From DATKPC01 sp035524275 (lineage in GTDB: Bacteria; Pseudomonadota; Gammaproteobacteria; Burkholderiales; Burkholderiaceae_F): a DNA stretch of 61,492 nucleotides. Positions 1-9,179 of the stretch are shown here, one piece after another. A model generated the notes under the pieces. That model was not told the DNA's origin. It searched no databases and saw nothing but the letters and a program-made list of their open reading frames with translations. A program made the translations under genes and the position numbers. Numbering within the stretch: the stretch's first letter is position 1; every line of letters begins with the position of its first letter. The stretch lies in assembly GCA_035524275.1 (NCBI GenBank), contig DATKPC010000080.1, forward strand, positions 1 to 61,492, given 5' to 3'.

Positions 1-139
1 CCCTCTCCCCCACCCCTCTCCCGCTTCGCGGGCGAGGGGCGACCCGGCGTCGAGACTTGAGGCACCGTTCCTATGGCTGACGATGGATCGCCCCTCGCCC
101 GCGAAGCGGGAGAGGGGTGGGGGAGAGGGTGTCCGCAGA
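1..139. repeat. Palindromic intergenic repeat, copy 1
   Basis: An arm beginning ccctctcccccacccctctc at 1-40 is repeated in inverted orientation at about 90-139, with a spacer of about 50 bp. Each arm also holds a small hairpin (cccgcttcgcggg). The same element recurs at 13768, 16577, 38378, 48144 and 52971. This copy lies just downstream of the metallopeptidase stop and touches the window edge, so it may extend further left. Confidence 0.85.
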
Positions 140-166
140 GGGCGGCCAGCCGAAACCCGCGCGCCC

Positions 167-1048
167 CTAGATCTGCCCCGAGAACGTATCGCAGGCCTGC
201 AGCGTGCCGTTGTCGAAGCCGCTGCGGAACCAGCGCACGCGCTGCGCGGAGGTACCGTGCGTGAAGGTCTCGGGCACCGCGTAGCCCTGCGCCTGCTTCT
301 GCAGCGTGTCGTCGCCGATCGCGGTGGCCGCGCGCAGCGCGCTGTCCAGGTCGCCGGCCTCGAGGAACTTGTGCATCTGGTCGGAATCGTGCGCCCAGAC
401 GCCGGCGTAGCAGTCCGCCTGCAGCTCGAGGCGGACCGAGACCTGGTTGTACTGCGCGTCGGTCATCCGCTCGCGCAGCGCGTCGGTCTTCGCCATCGTC
501 CCGAGCAGCTTCTGCACGTGGTGGCCGACCTCGTGCGCGATCACGTAGGCCTGCGCGAAGTCGCCGGGCGCCTTGAAGCGGTCGCGCAGCATCCGGTAGA
601 ACTCGAGGTCGATGTAGACCTTCTCGTCGTTCGGGCAATAGAACGGGCCGGCGGCCGTGCGCCCGGTGCCGCAGGCGGTCGGCGTCGAGCCGCTGAACAG
701 CACGAGCTTGGGCATCCGGTACTGCAGCCCCTGCTGCCGGAAGATCGCGGTCCAGGTGTCCTCGGTCTTTGCCAGCACGACGCCGACGAAATGGCCGAGC
801 TCGTCCTGTGGCGGCGCGGCCGCCGGCCGCGACTGCTCGACCACCGGCGCCTGCCCGGCCGGCGATCCGCCGCTCATCAGGCCGAGGACGACCCGCGGAT
901 CGATGCCGAAGAAGTACGAGGCCGCCACCGCCACGACGATGGCGCCGATCCCGACATGGCGCCCGCCGATCGGAAACCCGCCGCCCCCGACACCGGCCTC
1001 GCCGCGCCGATCCTCGATGTTGTCGCTTTCCCGTCCGTCTTCCAGCAT
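167..1048 (-). CDS. Neutral zinc metallopeptidase (YpfJ/KPN_02809 family)
   Basis: A putative membrane-anchored zinc metallopeptidase of about 293 residues. It has a short N-terminal charged stretch, one hydrophobic segment near residues 35-55 (GIGAIVVAVAASYFFG), and the catalytic HEVGHH (HExxH) near residue 172, followed by an acidic downstream region (LQADCYAGVW) that supplies the third zinc ligand in this family. I chose the ATG at 1048 because GGAGGG lies 5 bases upstream; an in-frame ATG at 1069 has no such site. It lies about 90 bp behind flgL on the same strand and may be reached by read-through, but no flagellar role is known. The substrate is unknown. Confidence 0.85.
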   Translation of the reverse strand: MLEDGRESDNIEDRRGEAGVGGGGFPIGGRHVGIGAIVVAVAASYFFGIDPRVVLGLMSGGSPAGQAPVVEQSRPAAAPPQDELGHFVGVVLAKTEDTWTAIFRQQGLQYRMPKLVLFSGSTPTACGTGRTAAGPFYCPNDEKVYIDLEFYRMLRDRFKAPGDFAQAYVIAHEVGHHVQKLLGTMAKTDALRERMTDAQYNQVSVRLELQADCYAGVWAHDSDQMHKFLEAGDLDSALRAATAIGDDTLQKQAQGYAVPETFTHGTSAQRVRWFRSGFDNGTLQACDTFSGQI

Positions 1049-1139
1049 CTCGACCCTCCGCGCGGCCATGACGGCCGTCGCGGAGGATATCGCATCGGGC
1101 AGCGGCGCCGCCGCGGTCGGGCGCGCGGCCGGATCCTCG

Positions 1140-2354
1140 CTACATGTAGTTGAACAGCGAGAGCTTCGACACCATCGAATAGCTCTGCAGCGCGGCCTGG
1201 TACGACAGCTGCTGCTGCGACAGCGACGAGGCGGCCTTCGCGTAGTCCAGGTCCTGGACGTCCGACAGCCGGGTCTGGACGTCGGTCGACTGCTCCGAAT
1301 TCACGCTCTTGTACGCGTTGAGCGAGTCGATCTGCGAGCCCATCGACGCCTGGACGACGGAAATGTGGTTCATCGCCTGGTCGAGCGAGGCCATCGCCGA
1401 CAGCCGGGTCGTCGTGAACTGCGCCGCCGCCGCGCCCGTGCCGCCCGACGCCGGCGTCTGCAGCGCCGTGATCGCCTGCTGGATCGTCGCGAAGATCGAC
1501 TGGTTGCCCGCCGGCGCGACCGTGAACGTGTCGCCGGCCTGCGGCGCCCCGCTCAGGTCGATCGACATGCCGTCGAACGCGAGCGTCGTCGGATCGCTGT
1601 AGGTTCCGGTCGAGACCTGCGTGTTCGTCGTCGTGTTCTTGACCGTATACGAGAGCCCGCTGCCGGCGGCCGCGATCGAGATCGTGTAGTTGTCCCCGGT
1701 CAGCGAGCCGGCGTTGGTGACCGAACCGACGCCGACGACGCCGCTTCCGGTATTCGTCGCGGCGGCCGCGGTGACGAAGCTGCCGTTGCCCTGCGGAATC
1801 TTCATGAAGACCGAGTCGCCGGTGTATTTCGTCTGCAGCGACCGGTTCGTCGCGACCTCCAGCGACGGCGCCAGGCTGTCGCCCTGGTAGCTGAACGTCG
1901 TGCCGGTCTGCGTGAACGGCGTCGCCGACTGCTTCGAGCCGGCGAAGAGGTACCCGCCGCTGCCGTCGCTGGTGTTGGCGAGCGTCATCAGCTGGCCGAG
2001 GACGCCCTGCAGCGACGAGGCGAGGTCGGCCCGCTCCGAATCGGTGTAGCTGCCGTTGCCGGCGGCGACCAGCGACTCGCGAGCCGTCTGCAGCGCGTTG
2101 TTGAACTGCTGCAGCGTGCCCTGTCCCTGGTTGAGCACGGAGGTCGCCTGCGACTGGTTCGATGCGAACTGCGCGAGCTGCCCGACCTGGTCCTCGAGCG
2201 AGGCGACTTCGGCCGCGCCGCCCGGATTGTCCGACGGCGCGTTGATCTGCTTGCCGGTGGACAGCTGCAGCTGCGTCGCCAGCATCGCCGACTGGTTCGT
2301 GTCGATGTTGAGGGCGCCATCGCTGAAGAGGGTGCTTGTCGCGATGCGCAGCAT
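1140..2354 (-). CDS. flgL: Flagellar hook-filament junction protein FlgL (HAP3)
   Basis: Second junction protein between hook and filament, exported through the flagellar secretion system, 404 residues. The N-terminus (MLRIATSTLF, then STGKQINAPSDNPGGA) and the C-terminal helix ending LSLFNYM are the flagellin-like D0/D1 helices. The middle is Thr/Ser/Gly-rich. The start is set by GGGAG 9 bases before the ATG at 2354; upstream in-frame extension to 2387 has no support. It is the last structural gene of the flgKL unit, 53 bp after flgK, and is probably driven by the sigma-28 promoter ahead of flgK. Confidence 0.95.
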   Translation of the reverse strand: MLRIATSTLFSDGALNIDTNQSAMLATQLQLSTGKQINAPSDNPGGAAEVASLEDQVGQLAQFASNQSQATSVLNQGQGTLQQFNNALQTARESLVAAGNGSYTDSERADLASSLQGVLGQLMTLANTSDGSGGYLFAGSKQSATPFTQTGTTFSYQGDSLAPSLEVATNRSLQTKYTGDSVFMKIPQGNGSFVTAAAATNTGSGVVGVGSVTNAGSLTGDNYTISIAAAGSGLSYTVKNTTTNTQVSTGTYSDPTTLAFDGMSIDLSGAPQAGDTFTVAPAGNQSIFATIQQAITALQTPASGGTGAAAAQFTTTRLSAMASLDQAMNHISVVQASMGSQIDSLNAYKSVNSEQSTDVQTRLSDVQDLDYAKAASSLSQQQLSYQAALQSYSMVSKLSLFNYM

Positions 2355-2407
2355 GATGGGTACTCCCGTCGAGGCCCGGGCGCGCAACCGCCGCGCCGCG
2401 CCGCCGG

Positions 2408-4294
2408 CTAGTTGCCGAGGTTGAGGATCGTATTGAACAGCGTGCTCGCGGTCGAGATGACCTTCGCCGCGGCCTGGTACTGCTGCTGGTACTGGATCAG
2501 CTTCGTCGCTTCCTCGTCGAGGTTGACGCCGGAGACCGAGGCCTCGGCGCTCGTCGCCGAGGACAGCACCTGCTGCTGCGACGTCTGCACCGTGTTGGCG
2601 GTCTGCGCCATCCCGCCGACGTCGGCGACGAGCGCCGCGTAGCCGGTCGCCAGCGGGCTGCCGCTCACCAGCGACTGGTTCTGCAGGTTCGCGAGCGCCA
2701 CCGCGTTGTTGCCGTCGCTGGCCTGCGCGCCGGTCGCCGACACCGCGATCGAGTCGCCGGCCGACGGCGTGCCGCTGGTCACCATGCTCCAGCCGTTGAC
2801 CGCGATCGGCGTGCCGGCGACATAGTTCTGCGACGCCGAGGTCACGCCGCCGCTCGTCGTCGTGTAGGTCGTCGCGCTCGTGAAGTTGATCGTCACCGGC
2901 TGCGCGATGTTGGCATTGCGCGTCGGCCCGACCGCGGCCAGGCTCGTGATCGCGACCGACCCCTTGTTCGACGCGCCGAGCGTCGCCGATACCGGGCTCG
3001 CCGCGGCGATCAGGCTCGGGTCGGACATCGTGACGCCGATCGCTCCGGCGCCGTTGCGCACCGGCTCGATCGTGAAGAGGTCGCCGCTGGCCGGCGTCCC
3101 GGCGACGTTCAGCGTGACGCCGTCGACGGTCATCGGCATCGTCGCCGAGGTCGTCACCGTGTTGTCCGACAGGCGGGTCAGCTGGTACTTGTTGTTGACG
3201 TACTCCAGCTGGTAGGCGCTCGCCTGCAGCTGGCTCGTGTTCGCGAACGTCGCGCTGACCGTCGCGCCGCCGGTGTTCGCGTTCGACGGGATCACGGTGG
3301 CGCTCGGCGACGAGAACAGGTTCGTCCCGGCATTGCCGTTCAGGTCCTGCCCGAGCGCCTGCTGCGCGTTGACCTGGTCGCTGAGCGTGGTCGCGAGCCG
3401 CCCGAGCTGGTCCTCGACGGCCGGAATGTCGTGCAGGTTGAACTGCAGCATCGCGCCGATCTTGCCGCCGGTGATGCCGCTCGACTGCAGCGGCACCTTC
3501 GCGCCGCTCTGCGTCTGCAGGTCCAGCGCCACGTTCTGCGGATTCGACGGATCCTGGCCGACCGACAGCGTCGAGGCGGTCGCGCCGACGACGAGCGGCT
3601 GGCCGTTGCCGAGGAACAGGTTGACGGAGCCGTCGCTCTGCGTCACCGACGAGACCTGGATCGACTGGTTCAGGTTGCGGACCAGCGCGTCGCGCTGGTC
3701 GAGCAGCTGGTTCGGCGTGCCGCCGTTGCCGCGCGCCAGCGCGATCTGGTTGTTCAGCGTCGCGATCTGCGAGGCGAGCTGGTTGACGTTGCCGACCTCG
3801 TTCGTGATCGCCTGCGTGCTGCTCGCCTGCATCTGCTGCAGCGCGTCGTTCGCCGAATTGAAGCTCTGCGCCAGCGTCTGCGCCGCCGACAGCATCGCCG
3901 TGCGGCTCGCGCTGTCGGACGGATTCTGCGACAGCGTCTGCACGGCCGAGAAGAACGACGTCATCGAGGCGCCGACGCCGCTCGTCGTGTCCTTGAACAG
4001 GTTGTCGACCTGGGCCAGGTCCTGCGCGTGCTGGTCCGCCGCCGCCGACGTCGCCGTCGCCTGGTTCGCCTGCTGCGTCAGGAAGTCGTTGTATTCGCGC
4101 TTGACCGTGTCGACCTGGACACCCTGGCCGATGTACATGCCGCCGAGCTGCGTGCCGAACGCCGCCGACTGCACGACCGTCTCGCGCGAATAGCCGGGCG
4201 TGTTGACGTTGGCGATGTTGTTGCCGGCCGTCTGCAGCTGGATGGAGGCCGCGTTCAGCGCGGTGGTCCCCACGGATAGGAGGTCGGAGCTCAT
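2408..4294 (-). CDS. flgK: Flagellar hook-associated protein FlgK (HAP1)
   Basis: First hook-filament junction protein, 628 residues, within the usual family range. The N-terminal rod/hook signature is clear (TAGNNIANVNTPGYSRETV near residues 22-40). The C-terminal coiled D0 helix reads NLDEEATKLIQYQQQYQAAA. The centre is a long beta-rich, Thr/Ser/Ala-rich region. It is separated from flgJ by 79 bp that carry a good sigma-28 promoter, so flgKL can be expressed late and independently of flgB-J. FlgN (13312) is its expected export chaperone. Confidence 0.95.
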   Translation of the reverse strand: MSSDLLSVGTTALNAASIQLQTAGNNIANVNTPGYSRETVVQSAAFGTQLGGMYIGQGVQVDTVKREYNDFLTQQANQATATSAAADQHAQDLAQVDNLFKDTTSGVGASMTSFFSAVQTLSQNPSDSASRTAMLSAAQTLAQSFNSANDALQQMQASSTQAITNEVGNVNQLASQIATLNNQIALARGNGGTPNQLLDQRDALVRNLNQSIQVSSVTQSDGSVNLFLGNGQPLVVGATASTLSVGQDPSNPQNVALDLQTQSGAKVPLQSSGITGGKIGAMLQFNLHDIPAVEDQLGRLATTLSDQVNAQQALGQDLNGNAGTNLFSSPSATVIPSNANTGGATVSATFANTSQLQASAYQLEYVNNKYQLTRLSDNTVTTSATMPMTVDGVTLNVAGTPASGDLFTIEPVRNGAGAIGVTMSDPSLIAAASPVSATLGASNKGSVAITSLAAVGPTRNANIAQPVTINFTSATTYTTTSGGVTSASQNYVAGTPIAVNGWSMVTSGTPSAGDSIAVSATGAQASDGNNAVALANLQNQSLVSGSPLATGYAALVADVGGMAQTANTVQTSQQQVLSSATSAEASVSGVNLDEEATKLIQYQQQYQAAAKVISTASTLFNTILNLGN

Positions 4295-4318
4295 GGGATG
4301 GTTCGCCTGTTACGGTGT

Positions 4319-4345
4319 TTATCGGCGCCGGCGCCGTGAACTTGA
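4319..4345 (-). promoter_or_regulatory. Sigma-28 promoter of flgKL
   Basis: On the minus strand the sequence reads TCAAGTTC-N11-GCCGATAA. The -10 is a perfect match and the -35 matches except for the second and last bases of the TAAAGTTT-N11-GCCGATAA consensus. The -10 ends 25 bp before the flgK ATG. It lies in the only sizeable gap within the flgB-L block, as expected for a class 3 promoter of flgKL. Confidence 0.85.
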
Positions 4346-4373
4346 CCCGGCGCGCGGTGGACCGGGCGCGCGA

Positions 4374-5660
4374 TCATGTCCGGGTCCCCGGCGCCAGGCT
4401 GCTGATCGTGTGCATCAGCTTGGCGCCATAGGCCGGGTCCGTCGCGTAGCCGGCCTGCTGCAGCCCCTGCGCGAAGCCGGCGGCCGTGCGCCCGTGCCGA
4501 ACCACGCCGGCATAGCGCGGATTGCCGGCGATGAGTCGTGCCCAGTCGCGGAAGCCTTCGGCATCGCTGCCGTAGGCGCGGAAACGCTGGATGACACGGC
4601 GGCCGACCCCGTTCTCGAATTCGGTCGTCGCGACGTCGACGGTCCTGCCGCTCCAGTCCGACCCCGCCTTGATGCCGAAGAAGTTGTGGCTCGCCGACCC
4701 GTCGGAAGCGCGCATCTCGTGCTGGCCCCAGCCGGTCTCCAGCGCCGCCTGCCCGAGGATGAAATGTGCCGGAATGCCGGTGAGTTGCTGCGCCACCCGC
4801 GCGTGATTGCCGAGCCGGGCGACGAACGCGGCGCGGCGCGGATCGGCGCTGGCGGCAGACAGCGCCGTGGCAGGCGATCCGGCGCCGGCCTGAACGCCCG
4901 CCGCGCCGGTCGTCGCGGCGCCCGGCACCACGGCACCGCCCGCCGCGGCTGCAGCCGGTGTCCACGCGGAGATCGACGGCAGGCCGCCGGACGGTGCCGC
5001 GCCGAGCGCCGAGGCCAGATCCGCGGCGCGCGTTGCCTCCGGCATCGCGCCGCTCGAGTCCGCGTCCGTGTCCGCATCGTCGTCGCCGAACCAGTCGCAG
5101 CGGGCGGCGGACGCCGCGGCCGCCGCCGCGGCGGCCAGCGCGGCACGCGATAGAGGCGGGGGTGGGGTCGGGGGCGAGGTCGGCGTGGCGGCGGTTTCGG
5201 GCGCCGACGCCGCCGCCGGCGTCGTGGCGGTCGCGGCCGCGTCGGACGCCGCGGATGCCGGCGTGCCGCGCGCCGGCGACGGCGTCGTCGCGTCCGGCGC
5301 GTGCGGCAGGTTTCGCGACAGCTGGCGGACGACGGCATCGGTCAGCGCCGACGATCCGGATGCGACCTTCAGCGCCATCTGCTGGTCGAACATCCCGGTA
5401 AACGTCTCGTTCGCCGACGAATCGAAGAGTCCCGACTTCACCGACGCATTGCGCATCCCCTTCAGGACCATCTGGACGAACAGCGCCTGGAACTGCGTCG
5501 CGGCCGCGCGGACCGCCGCCTGCGGGTTGTCGCGCGCGGTGCGCTTCAGGCCGTCGAGCGAGCGCTTGTCCTGCACCAGCGCGCTCGCGCCCTGGTCGGA
5601 CAGCCGGCGCGCGAGGTCGGAGGTCAGCGCCGCCGGAAGGGAACCGTGGACGTTGGCCAT
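4374..5660 (-). CDS. flgJ: Flagellar rod assembly protein / muramidase FlgJ
   Basis: Dual-function rod protein of 428 residues, exported to the periplasm. The N-terminal rod-cap domain covers about residues 25-100 (AATQFQALFVQMVLKGMRNA). The C-terminal glucosaminidase-type domain covers about 275-425, with a likely catalytic Glu near residue 308 in AALETGWGQ, which opens peptidoglycan for the rod. The family is usually about 310-350 residues; the excess is a linker of roughly 150 residues rich in Ala, Pro, Ser and Thr with an acidic patch (DDDADTDAD). It follows flgI by 22 bp in the flgB-J operon. Confidence 0.93.
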   Translation of the reverse strand: MANVHGSLPAALTSDLARRLSDQGASALVQDKRSLDGLKRTARDNPQAAVRAAATQFQALFVQMVLKGMRNASVKSGLFDSSANETFTGMFDQQMALKVASGSSALTDAVVRQLSRNLPHAPDATTPSPARGTPASAASDAAATATTPAAASAPETAATPTSPPTPPPPLSRAALAAAAAAAASAARCDWFGDDDADTDADSSGAMPEATRAADLASALGAAPSGGLPSISAWTPAAAAAGGAVVPGAATTGAAGVQAGAGSPATALSAASADPRRAAFVARLGNHARVAQQLTGIPAHFILGQAALETGWGQHEMRASDGSASHNFFGIKAGSDWSGRTVDVATTEFENGVGRRVIQRFRAYGSDAEGFRDWARLIAGNPRYAGVVRHGRTAAGFAQGLQQAGYATDPAYGAKLMHTISSLAPGTRT

Positions 5661-5682
5661 GTGCCGCCGCGCGTGCCGGAGC

Positions 5683-6837
5683 TCAGATGACCTCGAGGTC
5701 GGCGCGCAGCGCGCCGGCGGCCTTCAGCGCCTGCAGGATCGCGACGAGATCGCCGGGGTTCGCGCCCAGCGCATTGAGCGCCTTGACGACGTCGGCGAGG
5801 TTCGCCGCGCGCGGCAGCTTCATCAGCGCGCCACCCTCCTGCTTCACCTGGATGTCCGTCTTCGTCGTCACCGCCGTCGTGCCGTTGGACGCCGGGCCCG
5901 GCTGCGAGACCTGCGGCGTCGAGGAGATCGTCACCGACAGGTTGCCGTGCGCCACCGCCGCCGGATCGAGCGTCACCGTCTGGTTCATCACGATCGATCC
6001 GGTGCGCGCATTGATGACGACGCGGGCCGGCTGCGTGACCTGCGCGACGTCGATGTTCTCCAGGCGGGCGATGAAATGCACCCGCTCGTTGGGTGCCGTC
6101 GGCGCGCGGACCTCGATGACGCGGGCGTCCATGGCCTCCGCGGTGTCGTTGCCGATTTCCGAATTGATCGCGCGCGTCACCGCGTCGGCGGTCGAGAAGT
6201 CGGTCACGTTCAGTTCGAGCCGGATCCGGTCGGAGTTCGCGAACGGACTGGCGACGGCGCGCTCGACGGTCGCGCCGTCCGGAATCCTGCCGGCGTCCAG
6301 GTGGTTGATCTGCACCTTGCTGCCGCCCGACGAGGCGCCGGCGCCGCCGACGAGCACGTTGCCCTGGGCGACCGCATAGACCTGGCGGTCGGCGCCCTTC
6401 AGCGGCGTCATCAGCAGCGTGCCGCCGCGCAGGCTCTTCGCGTTGCCGAGCGACGAGACGGTGACATCCAGCCCCTGGCCCGGCTGCGCGAACGCCGGCA
6501 GCGTCGCCGTCACCATGACGGCGGCGACGTTCTTCAGCTGCAGGCTCGTGCCGGCCGGCAGCGTCACGCCGAGCTGCGTCAGCATCGACTGCAGGCTCTG
6601 CGTCGTGAACGGCGTCTGCGTCGTCTGGTCGCCGCTGCCATCGAGACCGACGACGAGGCCGTAGCCGATCAGCTGGTTCGGACGCACGCCCTGGACCGTC
6701 GCGACGTCGCGGATCCGTTCGGCGGAAGCCGGCGCGGATCCGAACGCGACCGCGGCGAGGGCGACGGCCGCCAGCCCGAGGCGCGCGATCCGGGCCGCCC
6801 GGCGACGCGGGGGACGCGCCGTGGCCAAGGCGGCCAT
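5683..6837 (-). CDS. flgI: Flagellar P-ring protein FlgI
   Basis: Periplasmic P-ring subunit, 384 residues. A Sec signal peptide spans about residues 1-39 (Arg-rich start, hydrophobic core LGLAAVALAAVAFG, cleavage after APASA). The mature protein begins ERIRDVATVQGVRPNQLIGY, the family hallmark, and ends NALGANPGDLVAILQALKAAGALRADLEVI (shown here only as an overall match). Its ATG overlaps the flgH stop by one base (TGATG), indicating translational coupling with the L-ring gene. Confidence 0.97.
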   Translation of the reverse strand: MAALATARPPRRRAARIARLGLAAVALAAVAFGSAPASAERIRDVATVQGVRPNQLIGYGLVVGLDGSGDQTTQTPFTTQSLQSMLTQLGVTLPAGTSLQLKNVAAVMVTATLPAFAQPGQGLDVTVSSLGNAKSLRGGTLLMTPLKGADRQVYAVAQGNVLVGGAGASSGGSKVQINHLDAGRIPDGATVERAVASPFANSDRIRLELNVTDFSTADAVTRAINSEIGNDTAEAMDARVIEVRAPTAPNERVHFIARLENIDVAQVTQPARVVINARTGSIVMNQTVTLDPAAVAHGNLSVTISSTPQVSQPGPASNGTTAVTTKTDIQVKQEGGALMKLPRAANLADVVKALNALGANPGDLVAILQALKAAGALRADLEVI

Positions 6838-7538
6838 CAGAAGGGCATCCAGGAGTTGAAGAAGCGCGACATCCAGCCCTGCATCTGCGCCTCCTCGATG
6901 CCGCCGCCGCCGCGGTAGTCGAGCCGCACGTCGGCGACCTGCGTCGAGCTGATCGTGTTGCCGGGCTGGATCAGCCCGGGATCGACGACGCCGGTCAACT
7001 TCAGGACGCCGGAGTTCTGGCTGATCCCGATCTGCTTCTCGCCGGCGACGACGAGATTGCCGTTGCCCAGGACCTCGACGACGGTCACGGCGATCGTGCC
7101 GGTGAAGGCGTTGCTCGAGGTGGTCTGTCCCTTGCCCTCGAACGTGTTGCTGCTGTTGATCGAGGTGCTCAGGCCGGGCAGCGCCATCCCGAGGACGCCC
7201 GACAGCTTCGGCACCGTGGCCGACGTCGCGCCGGTGCGTCCGGTCTGGTTGTCGGCGCTCTGGCTCGCGGACAGCGTCTCGTTGAGCGTGATCTGCATGA
7301 TGTCGCCGCGCGCGCGCGGCTTCGGATCCTCGAACAGCGGGTGATAGCCGGCGGACAGGAAGATCGAACCGGTCGGCTTCGCGTCGGCGGCCGTCTCCGG
7401 CTGCGGGCGAGCCGTCGTCGGCGAGTTGATCTTGACGACGTCGTGGCGCGGCGCGGCGCAGCCGGCGACGACGGACGCCGCGAGGACCGCGACGGCGCGG
7501 CGCCAGCGGGCTCGTGGGGCGCAGGTCGATTCGTGCAT
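6837..7538 (-). CDS. flgH: Flagellar L-ring lipoprotein FlgH
   Basis: Outer-membrane L-ring subunit, 233 residues. It has a lipoprotein signal peptide with lipobox VVAGC, giving Cys near residue 27 as the lipidated N-terminus. Family motifs are present (SLFEDPKPRARGDIMQI-like stretch, then the domain ending GLIQPGNTISSTQVADVRLDY). GGAAGG 5 bases before the ATG supports the start. It overlaps flgI by one base and follows flgG by 28 bp. The usual P/L-ring pair indicates a Gram-negative envelope. Confidence 0.97.
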   Translation of the reverse strand: MHESTCAPRARWRRAVAVLAASVVAGCAAPRHDVVKINSPTTARPQPETAADAKPTGSIFLSAGYHPLFEDPKPRARGDIMQITLNETLSASQSADNQTGRTGATSATVPKLSGVLGMALPGLSTSINSSNTFEGKGQTTSSNAFTGTIAVTVVEVLGNGNLVVAGEKQIGISQNSGVLKLTGVVDPGLIQPGNTISSTQVADVRLDYRGGGGIEEAQMQGWMSRFFNSWMPF

Positions 7539-7566
7539 CGTTGCCTTCCGTTCGGCGCCGCCGCGA

Positions 7567-8349
7567 CTACATCTGCGACAGGCGCTGAAGCATCTGGTCC
7601 GAGGTCGTGACCGCCTTGGAATTGAGCTCGTAGGAGCGCTGCGCCTGGATCATGTTGACCAGTTCGGAGACGACATTCACGTTGCTCGTCTCGGTGTAGC
7701 CCTGCTGCAGCGTCCCGAGACCGTTGGTCCCGGGCGTGTTGGCGCTCGCCGTACCCGACGCCGCCGTCTCCGCGTACAGGTTCTGGCCGATCGACTCGAG
7801 ACCGGCCGGATTGATGAAGCTGGCGAGCTGGATCGAGCCGACGTTCTTCGGCGTCGCCGTGCCCGGCAGCGTGACGCTGACCGTGCCGTCCTGTCCGATC
7901 GTGACGGTCTGCGCCTGCGCCGGGATCGTGATCGCGGGCTGCAGCGCGAAACCGCTGGAATTGACCAGGGCGCCGGTCGCGTCCAGGTGCAGCGAGCCGT
8001 CGCGCGTGTAGGCCGTCGTCCCGTCGGGCATCTGGATCTGCAGGAAACCCTGGCCGTTGACCGCCAGGTCGAACTGGTTGCCGGTCTGCGTCAGGCTGCC
8101 CTGCGTGAAGACGCGCGGCGTCGCCACGGTGCGCACGCCCGTGCCCACTTGCAGGCCGGTCGGCAGCGAGGTCTGCTGCGTCGAATTCGCGCCCGGCTGG
8201 CGCACCGTCTGGTACAGCAGGTCCTCGAACTGCGCGCGCTGGGCCTTGAAGCCGTTCGTGCTGGCGTTCGCGAGGTTGTTCGAGATGACGTCGAGCTGCG
8301 TCTGCTGGGCGTCCATCCCGGTCTTGGCGATCCACAGGGAGCGCATCAT
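7567..8349 (-). CDS. flgG: Flagellar distal rod protein FlgG
   Basis: Distal rod protein of 260 residues, the canonical length. It has the N-terminal rod motif (LDVISNNLANASTNGFKAQR), the FlgE/F/G-like central beta domain and the C-terminal helix (TETSNVNVVSELVNMIQAQR). Two tandem ATG codons begin the reading frame; either could be used. It lies 43 bp after flgF in the operon. Confidence 0.97.
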   Translation of the reverse strand: MMRSLWIAKTGMDAQQTQLDVISNNLANASTNGFKAQRAQFEDLLYQTVRQPGANSTQQTSLPTGLQVGTGVRTVATPRVFTQGSLTQTGNQFDLAVNGQGFLQIQMPDGTTAYTRDGSLHLDATGALVNSSGFALQPAITIPAQAQTVTIGQDGTVSVTLPGTATPKNVGSIQLASFINPAGLESIGQNLYAETAASGTASANTPGTNGLGTLQQGYTETSNVNVVSELVNMIQAQRSYELNSKAVTTSDQMLQRLSQM

Positions 8350-8392
8350 GGCGGTGTTCCTTCGTCGTTGAATGGGGCGCGGAAACCGGCGG

Positions 8393-9124
8393 CTAGGCCG
8401 ACAGCAGCGCCGAGGCCTTCTGGTCGTTCTGCTCCGCGGTCGTCAGCAGCCGCGTCTGCAGCTCGAACTGCCGCGCGGCGTCGATCATTCCGACCATCGC
8501 GTCGACCGGATTGACGTTCGAGCCCTCGAGCTCCCCGTCGGCGACGCGAACGTTCGGATCGGCGTCGGCCGGATCGCCGCTGCGCGTGCGGAACAGCCCG
8601 TCGGTGCCCTTGACCATGTCGGCGGCATCCGGATTGACGAGCTTCAGCTTGCCGATCGTCGTGCCGGTCTTCTGTCCCGGCGTCTTCCCGTAGATCGTGC
8701 CGTCGGTCCCGATCTCGAGCTGCGCGCCGTCGGGCACCTGGATCGGCCCGCCGTCGCCCTGCACCTGCAGCCCGTTGGGCAGCTGCAGCGTGCCGTCGCT
8801 GCCGACCTGCAGCGATCCGGCGCGCGTGTAGGCCTCGTTGCCGTCGCTCGCCTGCACGGCGAGCCAGCCGCTGCCCTGGATCGCGACGTCCAGGTTGCGT
8901 CCGGTCGCCTGCATCGGGCCGGGCGTGAAGTCCGAGCCGGTCGTCGTCTCCAGCGTGAAGACGCGCGTGCCCGGCGTCTGGCCGCGCAGCGGGACCGCGC
9001 GCTGCGCGACCGTGTCCGCGCGGTAGCCCGTGGTGCTGGAGTTCGCGAGGTTCTGCGCCAGCGTCGCCTGGCGGTCCATCGCGTAGCTGGCGCCGCTCAT
9101 CGCGGTGTAGATCAGGTGGTCCAT
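8393..9124 (-). CDS. flgF: Flagellar proximal rod protein FlgF
   Basis: Rod protein of 243 residues. It begins MDHLIYTAMSGASYAMDRQA and shows the rod motif (LAQNLANSSTTGYRADTV) and the C-terminal helix (GSNVNPVDAMVGMIDAARQF). It sits between flgE and flgG in the standard order. It is built at the inner part of the rod after export through the type III apparatus. Confidence 0.96.
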   Translation of the reverse strand: MDHLIYTAMSGASYAMDRQATLAQNLANSSTTGYRADTVAQRAVPLRGQTPGTRVFTLETTTGSDFTPGPMQATGRNLDVAIQGSGWLAVQASDGNEAYTRAGSLQVGSDGTLQLPNGLQVQGDGGPIQVPDGAQLEIGTDGTIYGKTPGQKTGTTIGKLKLVNPDAADMVKGTDGLFRTRSGDPADADPNVRVADGELEGSNVNPVDAMVGMIDAARQFELQTRLLTTAEQNDQKASALLSA

Positions 9125-9179
9125 CGGTCAGGCGTCCTGGAGGCGCGCGCGGCGCCGGGCATCGGTTTCCGCCGCCCTG

